A stretch of 64,000 nucleotides of DNA from Nocardioides insulae DSM 17944 (GCF_000422825.1 NZ_AUGU01000014.1:372001-436000); one strand, 5' to 3'. Counted from the stretch's first letter, positions 18,486 to 27,652 are shown. The notes: a model not told the origin generated them from the letters alone. Numbers and translations are program-made.

Positions 18486-18491
18486 AGCGTA
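18486..18491 (-). promoter_or_regulatory. -10 element TACGCT for DUF3000-rnd operon
   Basis: Read on the minus strand, TACGCT is followed by 6 nt and the ATG at 18479, which fits a leaderless transcript. Confidence 0.55.
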
Positions 18492-18548
18492 AGCCGGATG
18501 ATGCTCCGGGATGTGCGCACACGCCGGAGAAGGTGGGACCCTGTGCCC

Positions 18549-19592
18549 GTGAACGACCTCCTCGACAGCGCCTTCCTCAAAGCGGCCCGGGGCGAGCAGG
18601 TCCCTCACACGCCGGTCTGGTTCATGCGTCAGGCGGGTCGTTCCCTCCCCGAGTATCTCCGTCTTCGCGAGGGGATCGCGATGCTCGACGCCTGTCTCGA
18701 TCCCGAGATGGTCGTGGAGATCACCATGCAGCCGGTGCGCCGGTACGGCGTGGACGCGGCCATCTTCTTCTCCGACATCGTGCTGCCGCTCAAGGCGGTC
18801 GGGGTCGATCTGGACATCAAGCCCGGGATCGGCCCGGTCGTGGCCAAGCCCGTCCGCACCCTCGACGACGTCGCCGCCATCCCCGACCTCACGCCCGAGC
18901 ACGTGCCGATGATCACCGAGGCCGTGCAGGGTCTGGTCGGCGAGTTGGCCTCGGTCAACGGGGGTACGCCGCTGATCGGGTTCGCCGGCGCCCCGTTCAC
19001 GGTGGCCTCCTACCTGGTCGAGGGCGGACCGTCCAAGGAGCACGCCCGTACCAAGGCGATGATGTTCGGGGCGCCCGAGGTGTGGGACGCGCTGATGCGC
19101 AAGATCGCCGGGATCGCCTGTGCGTACCTGCAGGTGCAGGTCGAGGCGGGCGCGTCCGCGGTACAACTCTTCGACTCCTGGGCCGGGGCCCTCACACCGG
19201 CCGATTACGCCGCCTCGGTGATGCCCCACTCGGCTCGGGTGCTGGAGCAGGTCGGGCGCCTCGGCGTACCTCGGATCCACTTCGGTGTCGGCACCACGAA
19301 CCTGCTCGGTCTGATGGGCGAGGCCGGAGCCGACGTCGTCGGCATCGACTGGCGTACGCCGCTCGCCGACGGCATCGCGCGGGTGGGTGATCGGGCGGTG
19401 CAGGGCAACCTCGATCCCAGCCTGGTCTTCGCCCCGACGGAGCTGATGCTCGAGCGGGCCGGCGAGATCATCAAGGCCGGCCGGTCGGCCAAGGGGCACA
19501 TCTTCAACCTCGGCCACGGTGTCATCCCCTCCACCGACCCGGACCAGCTCGCCCGGCTGACCGACTTCGTCCACTCCTACCCGCTGGACTGA
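18549..19592 (+). CDS. hemE: Uroporphyrinogen decarboxylase
   Basis: A 347-residue protein with the invariant N-terminal PVWFMRQAGRSLPEY motif (substrate-binding arginines), FFSDIVLPLKAVGVDLDI with the catalytic aspartate, GFAGAPFTVASYLVEGG, and the C-terminal FNLGHGVIPSTD histidine motif. It decarboxylates uroporphyrinogen III to coproporphyrinogen III in the cytosol. The start is the GTG at 18549: GACCCT lies 6 nt before it. A GTG two codons earlier is also possible. It works with the downstream hemY and chdC genes in one heme pathway, although a minus-strand gene separates them. Confidence 0.94.
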   Translation: MNDLLDSAFLKAARGEQVPHTPVWFMRQAGRSLPEYLRLREGIAMLDACLDPEMVVEITMQPVRRYGVDAAIFFSDIVLPLKAVGVDLDIKPGIGPVVAKPVRTLDDVAAIPDLTPEHVPMITEAVQGLVGELASVNGGTPLIGFAGAPFTVASYLVEGGPSKEHARTKAMMFGAPEVWDALMRKIAGIACAYLQVQVEAGASAVQLFDSWAGALTPADYAASVMPHSARVLEQVGRLGVPRIHFGVGTTNLLGLMGEAGADVVGIDWRTPLADGIARVGDRAVQGNLDPSLVFAPTELMLERAGEIIKAGRSAKGHIFNLGHGVIPSTDPDQLARLTDFVHSYPLD

Positions 19593-19648
19593 TCACCGCC
19601 CTGAGGCGGGTGTGGTCCCTGGCGCCTCAGTGGTCACACGACCCGGCC

Positions 19649-19714
19649 GAAAGTGGCGCTACCTGGCCGATTTTTCGGCTGGGTAGCGCCACTTTCCCCG
19701 GTGAACCGGGGAAA
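19649..19714. repeat. Palindromic intergenic repeat, copy B (two overlapping hairpins)
   Basis: A perfect 15-bp outer stem (arms GAAAGTGGCGCTACC at 19649 and its complement ending 19696) continues through 7 more pairs, two of them wobble, to a TTTT loop. Its last four bases, TTTC, begin a second hairpin with perfect 10-bp arms TTTCCCCGGT and ACCGGGGAAA (19693-19714). The two stems therefore compete for the same bases. The core is shared with copy A at 14007. It sits between the convergent hemE and DUF4349 genes and could also terminate both. Confidence 0.65.
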
Positions 19715-19734
19715 CGTCCGGCTCCCCGCTTCCC

Positions 19735-20745
19735 TCACTCGGAGGGAGGGTCGCTCCGGGGAGCACGGCGGCGGAGGAACCACAGAGCAGGGACGGCGAC
19801 CAGGGCGAGCAGCCCGAGCCAGGGCAGCAGCAGCCCGGCCGCGACACCGACGCCGGTGATGAAGGTGAGCATCGCGTGCCAGCCGGTGTCCAGGCCGCTG
19901 AGGAACCCGCTCTGCTCGTCTTCGGGAGCCGGCTCCGCCCAGGCCCTGGTGATGCTCACCGAGACGGTCGAGTATTCGGTCTGATCCGCGAGCCGAGCCT
20001 GGGTACGGAGCAGTGAGTCGAGGTCGGCCTGGCGGCGGGTGAGCTCACTCTCGATCGCGACGATGTCCTCGATCGACTCCGCCCGGTCGAGCAGGGCGCG
20101 GACGCGGGCCAGGCTGGCGCGCTGGGCGGCGATGCGGACCCGGGTGTCGGTGAGTTGCGCGGTCACGTCCTGGGTGGAGATCGTCGAACTGGTGGGCGTC
20201 GCGATCTGTTCCAGCGCCGCGACAGTGTCATCGAACTCGTCCACCGGCACGCGCAGCTGGAGCCGGGCATCCGAGGCTCGCCCGTCCTGGTCGCGGTAGG
20301 CCTCCTGGTCCGCGACGAAGCCGCCGTGGCTCTCGACCACCCGGACCACCTCGGCATGGTCGGCGGCGACGTCCTCGGAGCTGAGTTCCATGGTGGCGGT
20401 CTTGATCAGGTCGGCGTTCTGCACCGAGGACCGGGCGAGAGCGGCGATGTCCTCGCCGGTTTCCGAGCCCGGTGCGCGCGGCGAGTCCGACTTCCCCGTA
20501 GCTGCCCGTCCGCCGGCGGCCTCGTCTGCTGCCACCGCACTGTCTGGCACGGAGGTCGAGCCGCCCGAATCGCCCGTGTCGGCTGAGCCGTCGGAGCCGC
20601 CGCACCCGGCGAGGACGACGAGGATCACCACGAGGGCCACCCAGCCCAGCACCGTCATCGCTCGTCGATGGCGGGCGCGGCCTCGGGTGGTGTTCGGGTC
20701 TCCGCTTCGGGCCGGTCGGTGCCGGAGTGCTGGTGAAGGATTCAT
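19735..20745 (-). CDS. DUF4349 domain lipoprotein
   Basis: A 336-residue envelope protein. A basic N-terminus leads into a hydrophobic segment ending in lipobox LAGC (Cys48 from this start). A Ser/Gly/Asp-rich linker follows, then the DUF4349 domain with its coiled region (VRIAAQRASLARVRALLDRAESIEDIVAIESELTRRQ, quoted as the coiled segment near residues 210-250) and STVSVSITRA. A C-terminal transmembrane helix and basic tail complete it. The function of DUF4349 proteins is unknown. An in-frame ATG at 20658 is an alternative start, but it would drop the positive charges of the signal peptide. Confidence 0.82.
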   Translation of the reverse strand: MNPSPALRHRPARSGDPNTTRGRARHRRAMTVLGWVALVVILVVLAGCGGSDGSADTGDSGGSTSVPDSAVAADEAAGGRAATGKSDSPRAPGSETGEDIAALARSSVQNADLIKTATMELSSEDVAADHAEVVRVVESHGGFVADQEAYRDQDGRASDARLQLRVPVDEFDDTVAALEQIATPTSSTISTQDVTAQLTDTRVRIAAQRASLARVRALLDRAESIEDIVAIESELTRRQADLDSLLRTQARLADQTEYSTVSVSITRAWAEPAPEDEQSGFLSGLDTGWHAMLTFITGVGVAAGLLLPWLGLLALVAVPALWFLRRRAPRSDPPSE

Positions 20746-20869
20746 GAGGGTGTGACGTGGCCGCCTCGGATCCGGTTCCCCTGCCGGGCGAGTACGTCGA
20801 GGGCGAGCGGCCGGCCGGCAAGGAGCCCTCGGCTCGCCGCAGCCGGGTCGGCGATGGGAGACTGTGCTG

Positions 20870-22258
20870 GTGCGTGTGGTCGTCATCGGAGCGGGGGTCG
20901 GCGGTCTGGCCGCGGCCCATGATCTGGCCCGACGGGGCCACCGGCCGGTGGTCCTGGAGGCGGAGGATCGGGTCGGCGGCAAGCTGTACCGCCGCGAGGT
21001 CGGCGGCGTCACCGTCGACGTCGGTGCGGAGGCGATGCTGCATCGCCGGCCCGAAGGGGGCGCGCTGGCCAGCGAACTCGGCCTCACCGTCGAGCATCCC
21101 ACCGCCGCCTCGTCCCGCATCTGGACCCGTGGCCGGCTGCGGCCGCTGCCGCGGTCGCTGATGGGTGTGCCGATGGATCTGGCCGCCCTCGAAGCCTCCG
21201 GCATCCTCTCCGACGCAGGACTCGCGCGGGTCCGGCAGGAGCCGGACCTCCCCGTCGACGAACTGCCGGCCGACGTCGCGGTCGGCGATCTGGTCGCGCG
21301 CCGGTTCGGGGAGGAGGTCACCGATCGCCTCGTCGAGCCCCTCCTCGGTGGCGTGTACGCCGGCCACGCCCGCCAGATCTCGGCCGCCGCCGCCGTGCCG
21401 CAACTGCTGGCGATGGCACGGCGGGGGCCGCTGCTCGCCCAGGCGGCCGCCGTACCGTCCACCGGCGGACCGGTCTTCGCCGGGCTGCCGGGTGGGATGG
21501 GCCGACTGACCGAGGCCCTGGCCGCCGACGAGAGGGTCACCGTGCGCACCGGCGCCCGGGTGGTGGGCCTCGCCCGCCGAGAGCGCGGTTTCGCGCTGAC
21601 GCTGACCGACGAACAGATCCTGGCGGACGCCGTGGTGGTCGCCACGCCCGCTGCGGCCGCTGCCGGGCTCCTGGGCGACCTCGCACCCTCGGCCGCGGTC
21701 GAGTTGGGCGCGATCGAGTATGCCGCGATGGCCGTGATCACCCTGGTGTTCCGGCGCTCGGAGGTGGCCGGTGCCGCGCTCGACGGCAGCCTCTCCGGGC
21801 TGCTGGTCCCGCCGCGGGACGGACGCCGGATCAAGGCCGCCACCTTCTCCTTCGCCAAGTGGGACTGGGTGCGCCGGGCCGGCGAGGCCGACGGTCTGAT
21901 CCACCTGCGCACCTCCATCGGCCGCGCCGGCGAGGAGAAGTCACTGGCCCACCCGGACGAGGAACTGGTCGCGCATTCCTTGGCAGATCTCGGCGAGGCG
22001 ACCGGCCTGACAGCGGCCCCGGTCGCGACCCACGTGCAGCGTTGGGACGCCGGGCTCCCGCAGTACGCCGTCGGACACCTCGACCGCGTCGCCCGGATCC
22101 GTGCCGACGTGGCGCGGGTGCCGGGCCTGGAGATCTGCGGGGCGGCGTACGACGGAGTGGGGGTCCCAGCGGTGATCGGGACGGCCCATGCCGCCGTGGC
22201 CCGCCTGCTCGAGTCGGACCCCTCGCACGAGATCACTTCCCACCAGAAAGCACAATGA
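20870..22258 (+). CDS. hemY: Coproporphyrinogen III oxidase / protoporphyrinogen oxidase family (HemY/CgoX)
   Basis: A 462-residue FAD enzyme. The N-terminal dinucleotide-binding motif is [21 protein letters not shown], shown here to its second half, followed by [24 protein letters not shown] in the middle is typical of the HemY family, and the C-terminus has the FAD-contact segment around [20 protein letters not shown]. Because chdC follows directly, this is most likely the coproporphyrin-branch oxidase CgoX, acting on coproporphyrinogen III. GAGACT lies 6 nt before GTG 20870; a GTG two codons earlier (20864) is the alternative start. Confidence 0.9.
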   Translation: MRVVVIGAGVGGLAAAHDLARRGHRPVVLEAEDRVGGKLYRREVGGVTVDVGAEAMLHRRPEGGALASELGLTVEHPTAASSRIWTRGRLRPLPRSLMGVPMDLAALEASGILSDAGLARVRQEPDLPVDELPADVAVGDLVARRFGEEVTDRLVEPLLGGVYAGHARQISAAAAVPQLLAMARRGPLLAQAAAVPSTGGPVFAGLPGGMGRLTEALAADERVTVRTGARVVGLARRERGFALTLTDEQILADAVVVATPAAAAAGLLGDLAPSAAVELGAIEYAAMAVITLVFRRSEVAGAALDGSLSGLLVPPRDGRRIKAATFSFAKWDWVRRAGEADGLIHLRTSIGRAGEEKSLAHPDEELVAHSLADLGEATGLTAAPVATHVQRWDAGLPQYAVGHLDRVARIRADVARVPGLEICGAAYDGVGVPAVIGTAHAAVARLLESDPSHEITSHQKAQ

Positions 22259-22262
22259 GCAC

Positions 22263-22994
22263 ATGACCCAGGATCCGCAGGCCCACCTCAAGTCGAACGC
22301 CGCCAAGATCAACGAGCTGAACGCCACCCAGCGCTTCACGATGTGGTCGGTCTTCCGCCTCGAGGACCGGTTCGGCGGCGCCGACGACGCGGCCCGGAAG
22401 GCGGAGGCCGACGAGGTCGAGACCGTGTTCGCCGCACTCGCCGAGGAGGACGTCGTCATCCGCGGCGTGTACGACGTCGCGGGGCTTCGTGCCGACGCCG
22501 ATCTGATGATCTGGTGGCACGCCGAGACCAGCGACGCCCTCCAGACGGCGTACCACCGCTTCCGGCGGACCGCGTTCGGGAGCCGATTCACCCCGGTGTG
22601 GTCGCAGATGGCGCTCCACCGCCCGGCGGAGTTCAACCGCTCCCACCTGCCCGCCTTCCTCGCCGACGAGCGTGCGCACGCCTATGCCGCGGTCTACCCG
22701 TTCGTGCGCTCCTTCGAGTGGTACCTGCTCGAGGACAACGAGCGGCGCCGGCTGCTGGCCGAGCACGGTCAGATGGCCCGCGGTTACCCCGACGTGCGCG
22801 CCAACACCGTGCCGAGCTTCGCGCTCGGCGACTATGAGTGGATCCTCGCCTTCGAGGCCGACGACCTCACCCGCATCGTGGACCTGATGCGGCACCTGCG
22901 CGGCTCGGAGACCCGACGTCATGTGCGCGAGGAGGTGCCCTTCTACACCGGCGCCCGCGTCGAGCCCGCCGATCTGGTCGCCCGGCTGCCCTGA
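22263..22994 (+). CDS. hemQ: Coproheme decarboxylase (chlorite dismutase family)
   Basis: A 243-residue protein (also named chdC) of the chlorite dismutase fold. It has the tyrosine motif [12 protein letters not shown], whose Tyr is the radical site in characterised enzymes, and [12 protein letters not shown], whose His is the proximal heme ligand. It converts coproheme to heme b with hydrogen peroxide, the last step of the coproporphyrin-dependent route. ATG at 22263 starts 4 bp after the hemY stop, so the two are one transcription unit. No ferrochelatase gene is in the window. Confidence 0.92.
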   Translation: MTQDPQAHLKSNAAKINELNATQRFTMWSVFRLEDRFGGADDAARKAEADEVETVFAALAEEDVVIRGVYDVAGLRADADLMIWWHAETSDALQTAYHRFRRTAFGSRFTPVWSQMALHRPAEFNRSHLPAFLADERAHAYAAVYPFVRSFEWYLLEDNERRRLLAEHGQMARGYPDVRANTVPSFALGDYEWILAFEADDLTRIVDLMRHLRGSETRRHVREEVPFYTGARVEPADLVARLP

Positions 22995-22999
22995 GTGCG

Positions 23000-23049
23000 G
23001 AGTTGTGAGTGACAGCGCGGCCCAGGGACCGCGCTGATGCTCACGACTC
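23000..23049. terminator. Large hairpin between convergent hemQ and msrB
   Basis: Outer arms GAGTTGTGAG and CTCACGACTC (one wobble) and inner perfect arms CAGCGCGG and CCGCGCTG enclose an 8-nt loop, with a small internal bulge between them. The msrB stop codon lies inside the stem. A bidirectional terminator is likely. Confidence 0.6.
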
Positions 23050-23454
23050 GGCAGAGCGGTCGGCGGGCTCCAGGGAGAGCGAGATGGAGTTGATGCAGAA
23101 GCGGTCGCCGGTGGGGGTGCCGTAGCCGTCGGGGAAGACGTGGCCGAGATGCGAGCCGCAGTTGGCGCAGCGGACCTCGGTGCGCTGCATGCCGTACGAG
23201 GAGTCCTCGAGGTATTCGATCGTGTCGGTGATGGGCTGGTAGAAGGACGGCCAGCCGCAGCCGGAGTGGAACTTGGTGTCCGACTCGAACAGCTTGGCCT
23301 GGCAGGCCTTGCAGCGGTAGACGCCGGTCGTCTCGGTGTCGGTGTACTCGCCGGTGAAGGCGCGTTCGGTGCCGGCCTGACGCAGCACCTGGTACTCCTC
23401 GGGCGAGAGTTCCTCGCGCCACTGCTCGTCGGTCTTCTCCACGTCGTAGGCCAT
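23041..23454 (-). CDS. msrB: Peptide-methionine (R)-S-oxide reductase
   Basis: A 137-residue single-domain MsrB. Two CxxC pairs (CKAC and CANC) bind structural zinc. SGCGWPSFYQP and RFCINSISL carry the family active-site residues, the latter with the catalytic cysteine. The enzyme repairs R-methionine sulfoxide in proteins using thioredoxin. TAGGCT lies 7 nt before the ATG, so the gene appears leaderless. It converges on hemQ and lies downstream of the acetyltransferase gene on the same strand. Confidence 0.95.
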   Translation of the reverse strand: MAYDVEKTDEQWREELSPEEYQVLRQAGTERAFTGEYTDTETTGVYRCKACQAKLFESDTKFHSGCGWPSFYQPITDTIEYLEDSSYGMQRTEVRCANCGSHLGHVFPDGYGTPTGDRFCINSISLSLEPADRSAES

Positions 23455-23461
23455 GCGGCCA

Positions 23462-23467
23462 AGCCTA
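23462..23467 (-). promoter_or_regulatory. -10 element TAGGCT for msrB
   Basis: Minus-strand TAGGCT is followed by 7 nt and the ATG at 23454, the leaderless spacing. Confidence 0.6.
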
Positions 23468-23488
23468 CGCGGGCGCCGAGCGCGGCAC

Positions 23489-24760
23489 TCAGAAGCCGGT
23501 GATGCAGTACGGCGCCGGGCCGGGGTCGGCCATCGCAGCGAACCGCTGCACGACCTCGGCCGCGCCTCGGATCCGCCCGGCCGCGGCGAGCGTGCCCACT
23601 GCCACTCCGCCGAGGTACAGGGCGCCGAGGGTGTCAGCGGCCATCCGCAGGTCCGGCGCCGCCTCGGTGCGGACGACCTTCGCACCGCCGCTGGTGGTGA
23701 GCTCCCAGTGGCCCTCGGCGTGACCCAGCGGGTCCTCGACCGCGATCACCAGGGAGTCCTCGGCGCCCCAGGGCCGGGCCTCCAGCGCCGTCGGTACGTC
23801 GAGCACCCGCACCCAGAGCAGGTCGTCCAGGGTGCTCTTCACCGCGAACGGCTCGACCAGCGCATGGGGGAGCGGATCCTCGCTCGGGGCGCGGTGCCAG
23901 ACCGCCTGCTCGATGAGGTCGATGTCCGCGAGGTAGCGCCACAGTGCGAAGTACGGCGCCGGCCCGGTGGCGACCAGGTCGCGGATCCGCACCCGGTGGC
24001 GCCCGGTGACCTCCTCCGACTCGGGACGGTAGGCCACATAGCCGTCGGGGCGGCCGGACACATCGAGATGGACAGCGACCCGGAGGAGGTGATCGGGCCC
24101 GCCGTCCGCGGGGTTGTACCGCCCGGTGAGGGTGTCTTCGTAGAACCGGGGCCGCTCGACCGACCCGCGGGTGCGGGCCTGGAAGGCGTCGTACACGGTC
24201 GTGATGGCCGGCCAGGCATCGGCGGGCTCGACCAGCACCGTCGTCCCGGCCGCGCGGGCGGCCTCCTCGTCGCGCAGCCTGAACCGGGCGGTGGTGTCCA
24301 CCTCCACCTTCCGGGTGAAGGTGGCCATGCCGAAGCCGAACCGGCCGTAGATCGAGCCCTCCGACACGGTGAGCGCGGCCAGTGGCAGGCCGCGGGCGGC
24401 CGCGTCGGTGAGATCGTCGGTCATCAACCGGCGCAACAGCCCCTGCCGCCGGTGGGTCGGAGCCACCGTGACGTCGGTGATCATGTGCAACGGGAGCGTG
24501 CCGGCACCGGTGTTGATCGTCTTGTCGAAGGAGGCGAAGGTCGCCACCGGGTGCCGCTCGGCGCCGAAGCTCGGCCGGTCCAGCCATGCTCCGGTGAGCA
24601 CCGCTGCGTCCGCCGCGATGTGCTCATGCCACATCGTGCGGGTCTCCTCGGAGGGCCGGCGGTCGTGGAACCCGCGCTGGACCGACACCAGCCAGGCGTC
24701 CAGCAGCGCCGGCTCGTCGGCAGCGGTGAGGCGGCGGAAGGTGAGGCCGGAACCGGTCAT
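23489..24760 (-). CDS. Eis-like N-acetyltransferase (GNAT plus SCP2-like C-terminus)
   Basis: A 423-residue protein of the Eis family. The N-terminal GNAT domain has the acetyl-CoA loop VTVAPTHRRQGLLRRLM, and the segment IYGRFGFGMAT carries the family tyrosine. A second GNAT-like domain and a C-terminal sterol-carrier-like domain follow. The chain ends in TGF; in Mycobacterium Eis the C-terminal phenylalanine carboxylate is part of the active site. Eis enzymes acetylate amines, including aminoglycosides and proteins. The substrate here is unknown. TAGGTT lies 7 nt before the ATG, and its promoter is only 54 bp from the divergent polymerase gene. Confidence 0.87.
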   Translation of the reverse strand: MTGSGLTFRRLTAADEPALLDAWLVSVQRGFHDRRPSEETRTMWHEHIAADAAVLTGAWLDRPSFGAERHPVATFASFDKTINTGAGTLPLHMITDVTVAPTHRRQGLLRRLMTDDLTDAAARGLPLAALTVSEGSIYGRFGFGMATFTRKVEVDTTARFRLRDEEAARAAGTTVLVEPADAWPAITTVYDAFQARTRGSVERPRFYEDTLTGRYNPADGGPDHLLRVAVHLDVSGRPDGYVAYRPESEEVTGRHRVRIRDLVATGPAPYFALWRYLADIDLIEQAVWHRAPSEDPLPHALVEPFAVKSTLDDLLWVRVLDVPTALEARPWGAEDSLVIAVEDPLGHAEGHWELTTSGGAKVVRTEAAPDLRMAADTLGALYLGGVAVGTLAAAGRIRGAAEVVQRFAAMADPGPAPYCITGF

Positions 24761-24767
24761 GGGTCGC

Positions 24768-24773
24768 AACCTA
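24768..24773 (-). promoter_or_regulatory. -10 element TAGGTT for the Eis-like gene
   Basis: Minus-strand TAGGTT is followed by 7 nt and the ATG at 24760. It lies back to back with the -10 of the divergent polymerase gene. Confidence 0.6.
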
Positions 24774-24801
24774 CGTCGCTTCCCGCGCCCACGCATCCGG
24801 A

Positions 24802-24807
24802 TAGGTT
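24802..24807 (+). promoter_or_regulatory. -10 element TAGGTT for the LigD-type polymerase gene
   Basis: TAGGTT is followed by 7 nt and the ATG at 24815. The two divergent -10 elements are identical and 28 bp apart. Confidence 0.6.
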
Positions 24808-24814
24808 GGTCGCC

Positions 24815-25903
24815 ATGGCGAAGACTCCGGCGGCCGAGGTCGTGGCGGGGGAGCGTGCGGTGCGCATCTCCAGCCCGGACCGCGTGATCTACCAGGCGAC
24901 CGAGCGGACTCCGGAGGTGACCAAGCTCCAAGCGGCCGAGTTCGTGGCGGCCGCGGGAGAGCACCTGATGCGCGCGCTGCGGGAGCGGCCGACCGCCCTG
25001 GAACGGTGGCCGGACGGGTGGCGCGAAGGGATGCGGCTGGCCGTCGGCCCGCAGGATCGGGACGCCGACGGGTTCTATCAGAAACGGGTGCCCAAGGGGG
25101 CGCCGGACTATCTGGAGACCGTACAGGTGCGGTTCCCGAGCGGCCGGCCGGCCGACGAGATCTGCCCGACCGAGATCGCGGTCCCGGTATGGGCGGTCCA
25201 GATGGGCACGCTCACCTTCCACCCCTGGCCGGTACGCCGCGCCGATGTCGACCACCCCGACGAACTCCGGATCGACCTCGACCCCCAGCCCGGCACCACC
25301 TTCGCCGACGCCCGACGGGTGGCGGGGGTCGCCCGGGAGTTGCTCGAGGAACTCGGCCTGCGGGGCTATCCCAAGACCAGCGGCAACCGCGGCATCCACA
25401 TCTACCTGCGGATCCGGCCGGAGTGGTCCTTCGAGGACCTCCGGCATGCGGCGATCGGGTTCGGACGCGAGCTCGAACGCCGCGACGACGGGGTCACCAC
25501 CGCCTGGTGGAAGGAGGAGCGCGGCGAACGGATCTTCGTCGACTTCAATCAGAACAACCGCGATCGCACCATCGCCAGCGCCTACTCGCTGCGGCCCCGG
25601 CCCGGGGCGCCGGTCTCCACCCCGCTCACCTGGGCGGAGCTCGCCGACCTGGAGGACCCCCGCTCACTCAACCTGTTCACGGTGACCGACCGGTTCGCCG
25701 AGGAGTGTCCTTGGGCGGACATCGACGAGACGTCGTACTCCCTCGAACCTCTGCTGGGGCTGTGGGAGGAACTGCCGGGCGGTGAGCTCAACTTCCCCCC
25801 GGACTACCCCAAGATGCCGGGCGAGCCACCCCGCGTGCAGCCCAGCAAGAAGGTTGCCGAGCACTGGGACGAGCACGGCAACCGGATCGAGGGCGCCCGC
25901 TGA
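24815..25903 (+). CDS. LigD-type DNA/RNA polymerase domain protein (archaeo-eukaryotic primase fold)
   Basis: A 362-residue stand-alone polymerase domain. Signature segments are FYQKRVPKGAPDYLETV, the metal-binding pair in LRIDLDPQPGTTF (Asp-x-Asp), the KTSGNRGIHIYLRI histidine/glycine motif and a late aspartate in ERIFVDFNQNNRDRTIASAYS (quoted to its core). These match the LigD polymerase/PolDom family used in bacterial non-homologous end joining to fill gaps and add ribonucleotides. A ligase of the same pathway lies 0.6 kb downstream on the opposite strand, but no Ku gene is in the window. The start is supported by a leaderless -10 element. Confidence 0.9.
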   Translation: MAKTPAAEVVAGERAVRISSPDRVIYQATERTPEVTKLQAAEFVAAAGEHLMRALRERPTALERWPDGWREGMRLAVGPQDRDADGFYQKRVPKGAPDYLETVQVRFPSGRPADEICPTEIAVPVWAVQMGTLTFHPWPVRRADVDHPDELRIDLDPQPGTTFADARRVAGVARELLEELGLRGYPKTSGNRGIHIYLRIRPEWSFEDLRHAAIGFGRELERRDDGVTTAWWKEERGERIFVDFNQNNRDRTIASAYSLRPRPGAPVSTPLTWAELADLEDPRSLNLFTVTDRFAEECPWADIDETSYSLEPLLGLWEELPGGELNFPPDYPKMPGEPPRVQPSKKVAEHWDEHGNRIEGAR

Positions 25904-25957
25904 CCGACGGGCCGGTCACCCGGTCACGCCGGCGGAGACACGCTCACACCTTTGAGC

Positions 25958-26467
25958 TCAGTGAGCCTGCTCGTCGAAGTTCTCGTGCTCGAGCAGGTGG
26001 AGCACCGGGACGCCGATCTTGCGACGGGCCTTGGAGGTCCAGTCGACGTGGAAGAACTCGGCCACCACGTGGGAGCGGGTCAAGATGATGGCTTCGCGGC
26101 CGTCGACCTCCTCGAGCTTGGTCTTGAGGCGATCGATGGGCGGGTCGATGACGATCTCGCCGGTGGCTTCGATCTCGAGGGCCTTGAAGTGCTCCAAGGT
26201 GTCGTCGAGTTCCTGCTGGGCGTAGTCGCGGGCCTCGTTGCGCACCGCGTCGAAGTCGACCTCGCTGGCCTGCATCGCGGGCGCACCCATCAGGTCGCCG
26301 CCGCCGAGGTTGCCCATCGCGCTCTCGACCCGGGCTGCGGCGTCCTCCATCGGGATCAGGACGTGGTAGCGCACGGGACCCTCGACGGACTGGTGCAGGG
26401 ACCAGACCCGCTCCGCATCGGCCCGGGTCAGGGCCTGTTCGATCAGAAGGACCACGTCGTAGCTCAT
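25958..26467 (-). CDS. Small soluble protein, unknown function
   Basis: A 169-residue protein I cannot assign. It starts MSYDVVLLIEQALTRADAERVWSL, alternates predicted beta strands and helices (RYHVLIPMED, REAIILTRSHVVAEFFHVDW), and has a long acidic helix around EARDYAQQELDDTLEHFKALE. The pattern resembles a universal-stress or Rossmann-like fold, but no ATP-binding motif is evident. It sits between the NHEJ polymerase and the ligase. TACAGT lies 7 nt before the ATG, so it has its own leaderless promoter. Confidence 0.75.
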   Translation of the reverse strand: MSYDVVLLIEQALTRADAERVWSLHQSVEGPVRYHVLIPMEDAAARVESAMGNLGGGDLMGAPAMQASEVDFDAVRNEARDYAQQELDDTLEHFKALEIEATGEIVIDPPIDRLKTKLEEVDGREAIILTRSHVVAEFFHVDWTSKARRKIGVPVLHLLEHENFDEQAH

Positions 26468-26474
26468 GCCCGAA

Positions 26475-26480
26475 ACTGTA
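26475..26480 (-). promoter_or_regulatory. -10 element TACAGT for the small unknown protein
   Basis: Minus-strand TACAGT is followed by 7 nt and the ATG at 26467. Confidence 0.55.
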
Positions 26481-26541
26481 GTCCAGCGGCGGCCGCGAGA
26501 GTACGCCGCAGCAGCCCGCCCTCCGACCAGGCCGGCCGCGG

Positions 26542-27645
26542 TCAGTCCCCGTCGGAGCGGAGCACCTCGGACAGGTCGTAGGAGACCGGCTCGTCGAGTT
26601 GGTCGTAGCCGCACGATTCGGGGTCGCGATCGTGCCGCCACCGCTTGAACTGGGCGGTGTGCCGGAAGCGGTGGCCCTCCATGTGGTCGTAACCCACCTC
26701 GATGACCCGCTCGATGCGCACCGGAGTGAAGGAGAGGTCCTTCCCGGCGCTCCAACGGCTCTGGGTGCCGGGCACGCGGTCGGGGTTGGCGATCGCCCAC
26801 TCCTCCCAGGCGGCCCACGGGTGCTCGGAGATCGGGACGACCAGCGGCTGGAGCTCGTCGTAGAGCTCAGCCCGGCGCGAGGCGGTGAACGAGGCGCAGA
26901 CGCCGATGTGCTGGAGCCGGCCCTCGGCGTACAGCCCGAGCAGGAGGCTGCCGATCAGCGGTCGCTCGGGGGTGGAGGTCTTGTGCTCCCGGTAGCCGCA
27001 GAGCACGACGTCGGCGGTGCGGCTGTGCTTGATCTTCAGCATGCTGCGCTGGTTGGGGCCGTAGACGGCGTCGAGCGGCTTGGCCATCACGCCGTCGAGC
27101 CCTGCCCCCTCGAACCGTGCGAACCAGCCCTCGGCCTGCACCGGGTCGGTGGTCGTCCGGGTGAGGTGGAAGGGGCCCTTCACGGGGAGCTGCGCCAAGG
27201 CCTGCTCCAAGTCGGCGCGGCGCCGGTGGAAGGGTTCGTCGAGGTAGGACCGGTCGCCGAGGGCGAGCAGGTCGAAGGCGACGTACTCGGCCGGTGTCTC
27301 CCGCGACAGCTTGGTGATCCGCGAGGCCGCCGGGTGGATCCGCTCCTGCAGCACCTCGAACTCCAGCCGCCGCGGTCCGTCGTCGGGGGTGCGGGCGACG
27401 AAGACCTCCCCGTCCAGCACGCACCGCTGGGGCAGTTGGTCCTTCGCCGCGGCCACCAGCTCCGGGAAGTAGCGGGTGAGCGGCTTGGTGTTGCGCGAGG
27501 CCAGCTCCACCTCGTCGCCGTCGCGGAAGAGCAGACACCGGAAACCGTCCCACTTCGGTTCGAAGGAGTGGCCGCCGGAGGTCGGCACAGCCTTGACCGA
27601 CTTGGCGAGCATCGGCTGCAGCGGCGGCATCACGGGCAGGTCCAC
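26542..27645 (-). CDS. ATP-dependent DNA ligase (LigC/LigD ligase-domain type)
   Basis: A 367-residue ligase. The adenylation lysine is in EPKWDGFRCLLFRDG, followed by DGEVFV, the EYVAFDLLALGDRSYL motif, GLDGVMAKPLD and the KIKHSRTADVVLCGYREHK motif V, then an OB-fold domain. Length and order match the short NHEJ-associated ATP ligases. I chose GTG at 27645 rather than the upstream GTG at 27654 because TACTGT lies exactly 7 nt before it. With the convergent polymerase gene it makes a split version of the LigD activities. Confidence 0.92.
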   Translation of the reverse strand: MDLPVMPPLQPMLAKSVKAVPTSGGHSFEPKWDGFRCLLFRDGDEVELASRNTKPLTRYFPELVAAAKDQLPQRCVLDGEVFVARTPDDGPRRLEFEVLQERIHPAASRITKLSRETPAEYVAFDLLALGDRSYLDEPFHRRRADLEQALAQLPVKGPFHLTRTTTDPVQAEGWFARFEGAGLDGVMAKPLDAVYGPNQRSMLKIKHSRTADVVLCGYREHKTSTPERPLIGSLLLGLYAEGRLQHIGVCASFTASRRAELYDELQPLVVPISEHPWAAWEEWAIANPDRVPGTQSRWSAGKDLSFTPVRIERVIEVGYDHMEGHRFRHTAQFKRWRHDRDPESCGYDQLDEPVSYDLSEVLRSDGD

Positions 27646-27652
27646 GCTAGGC

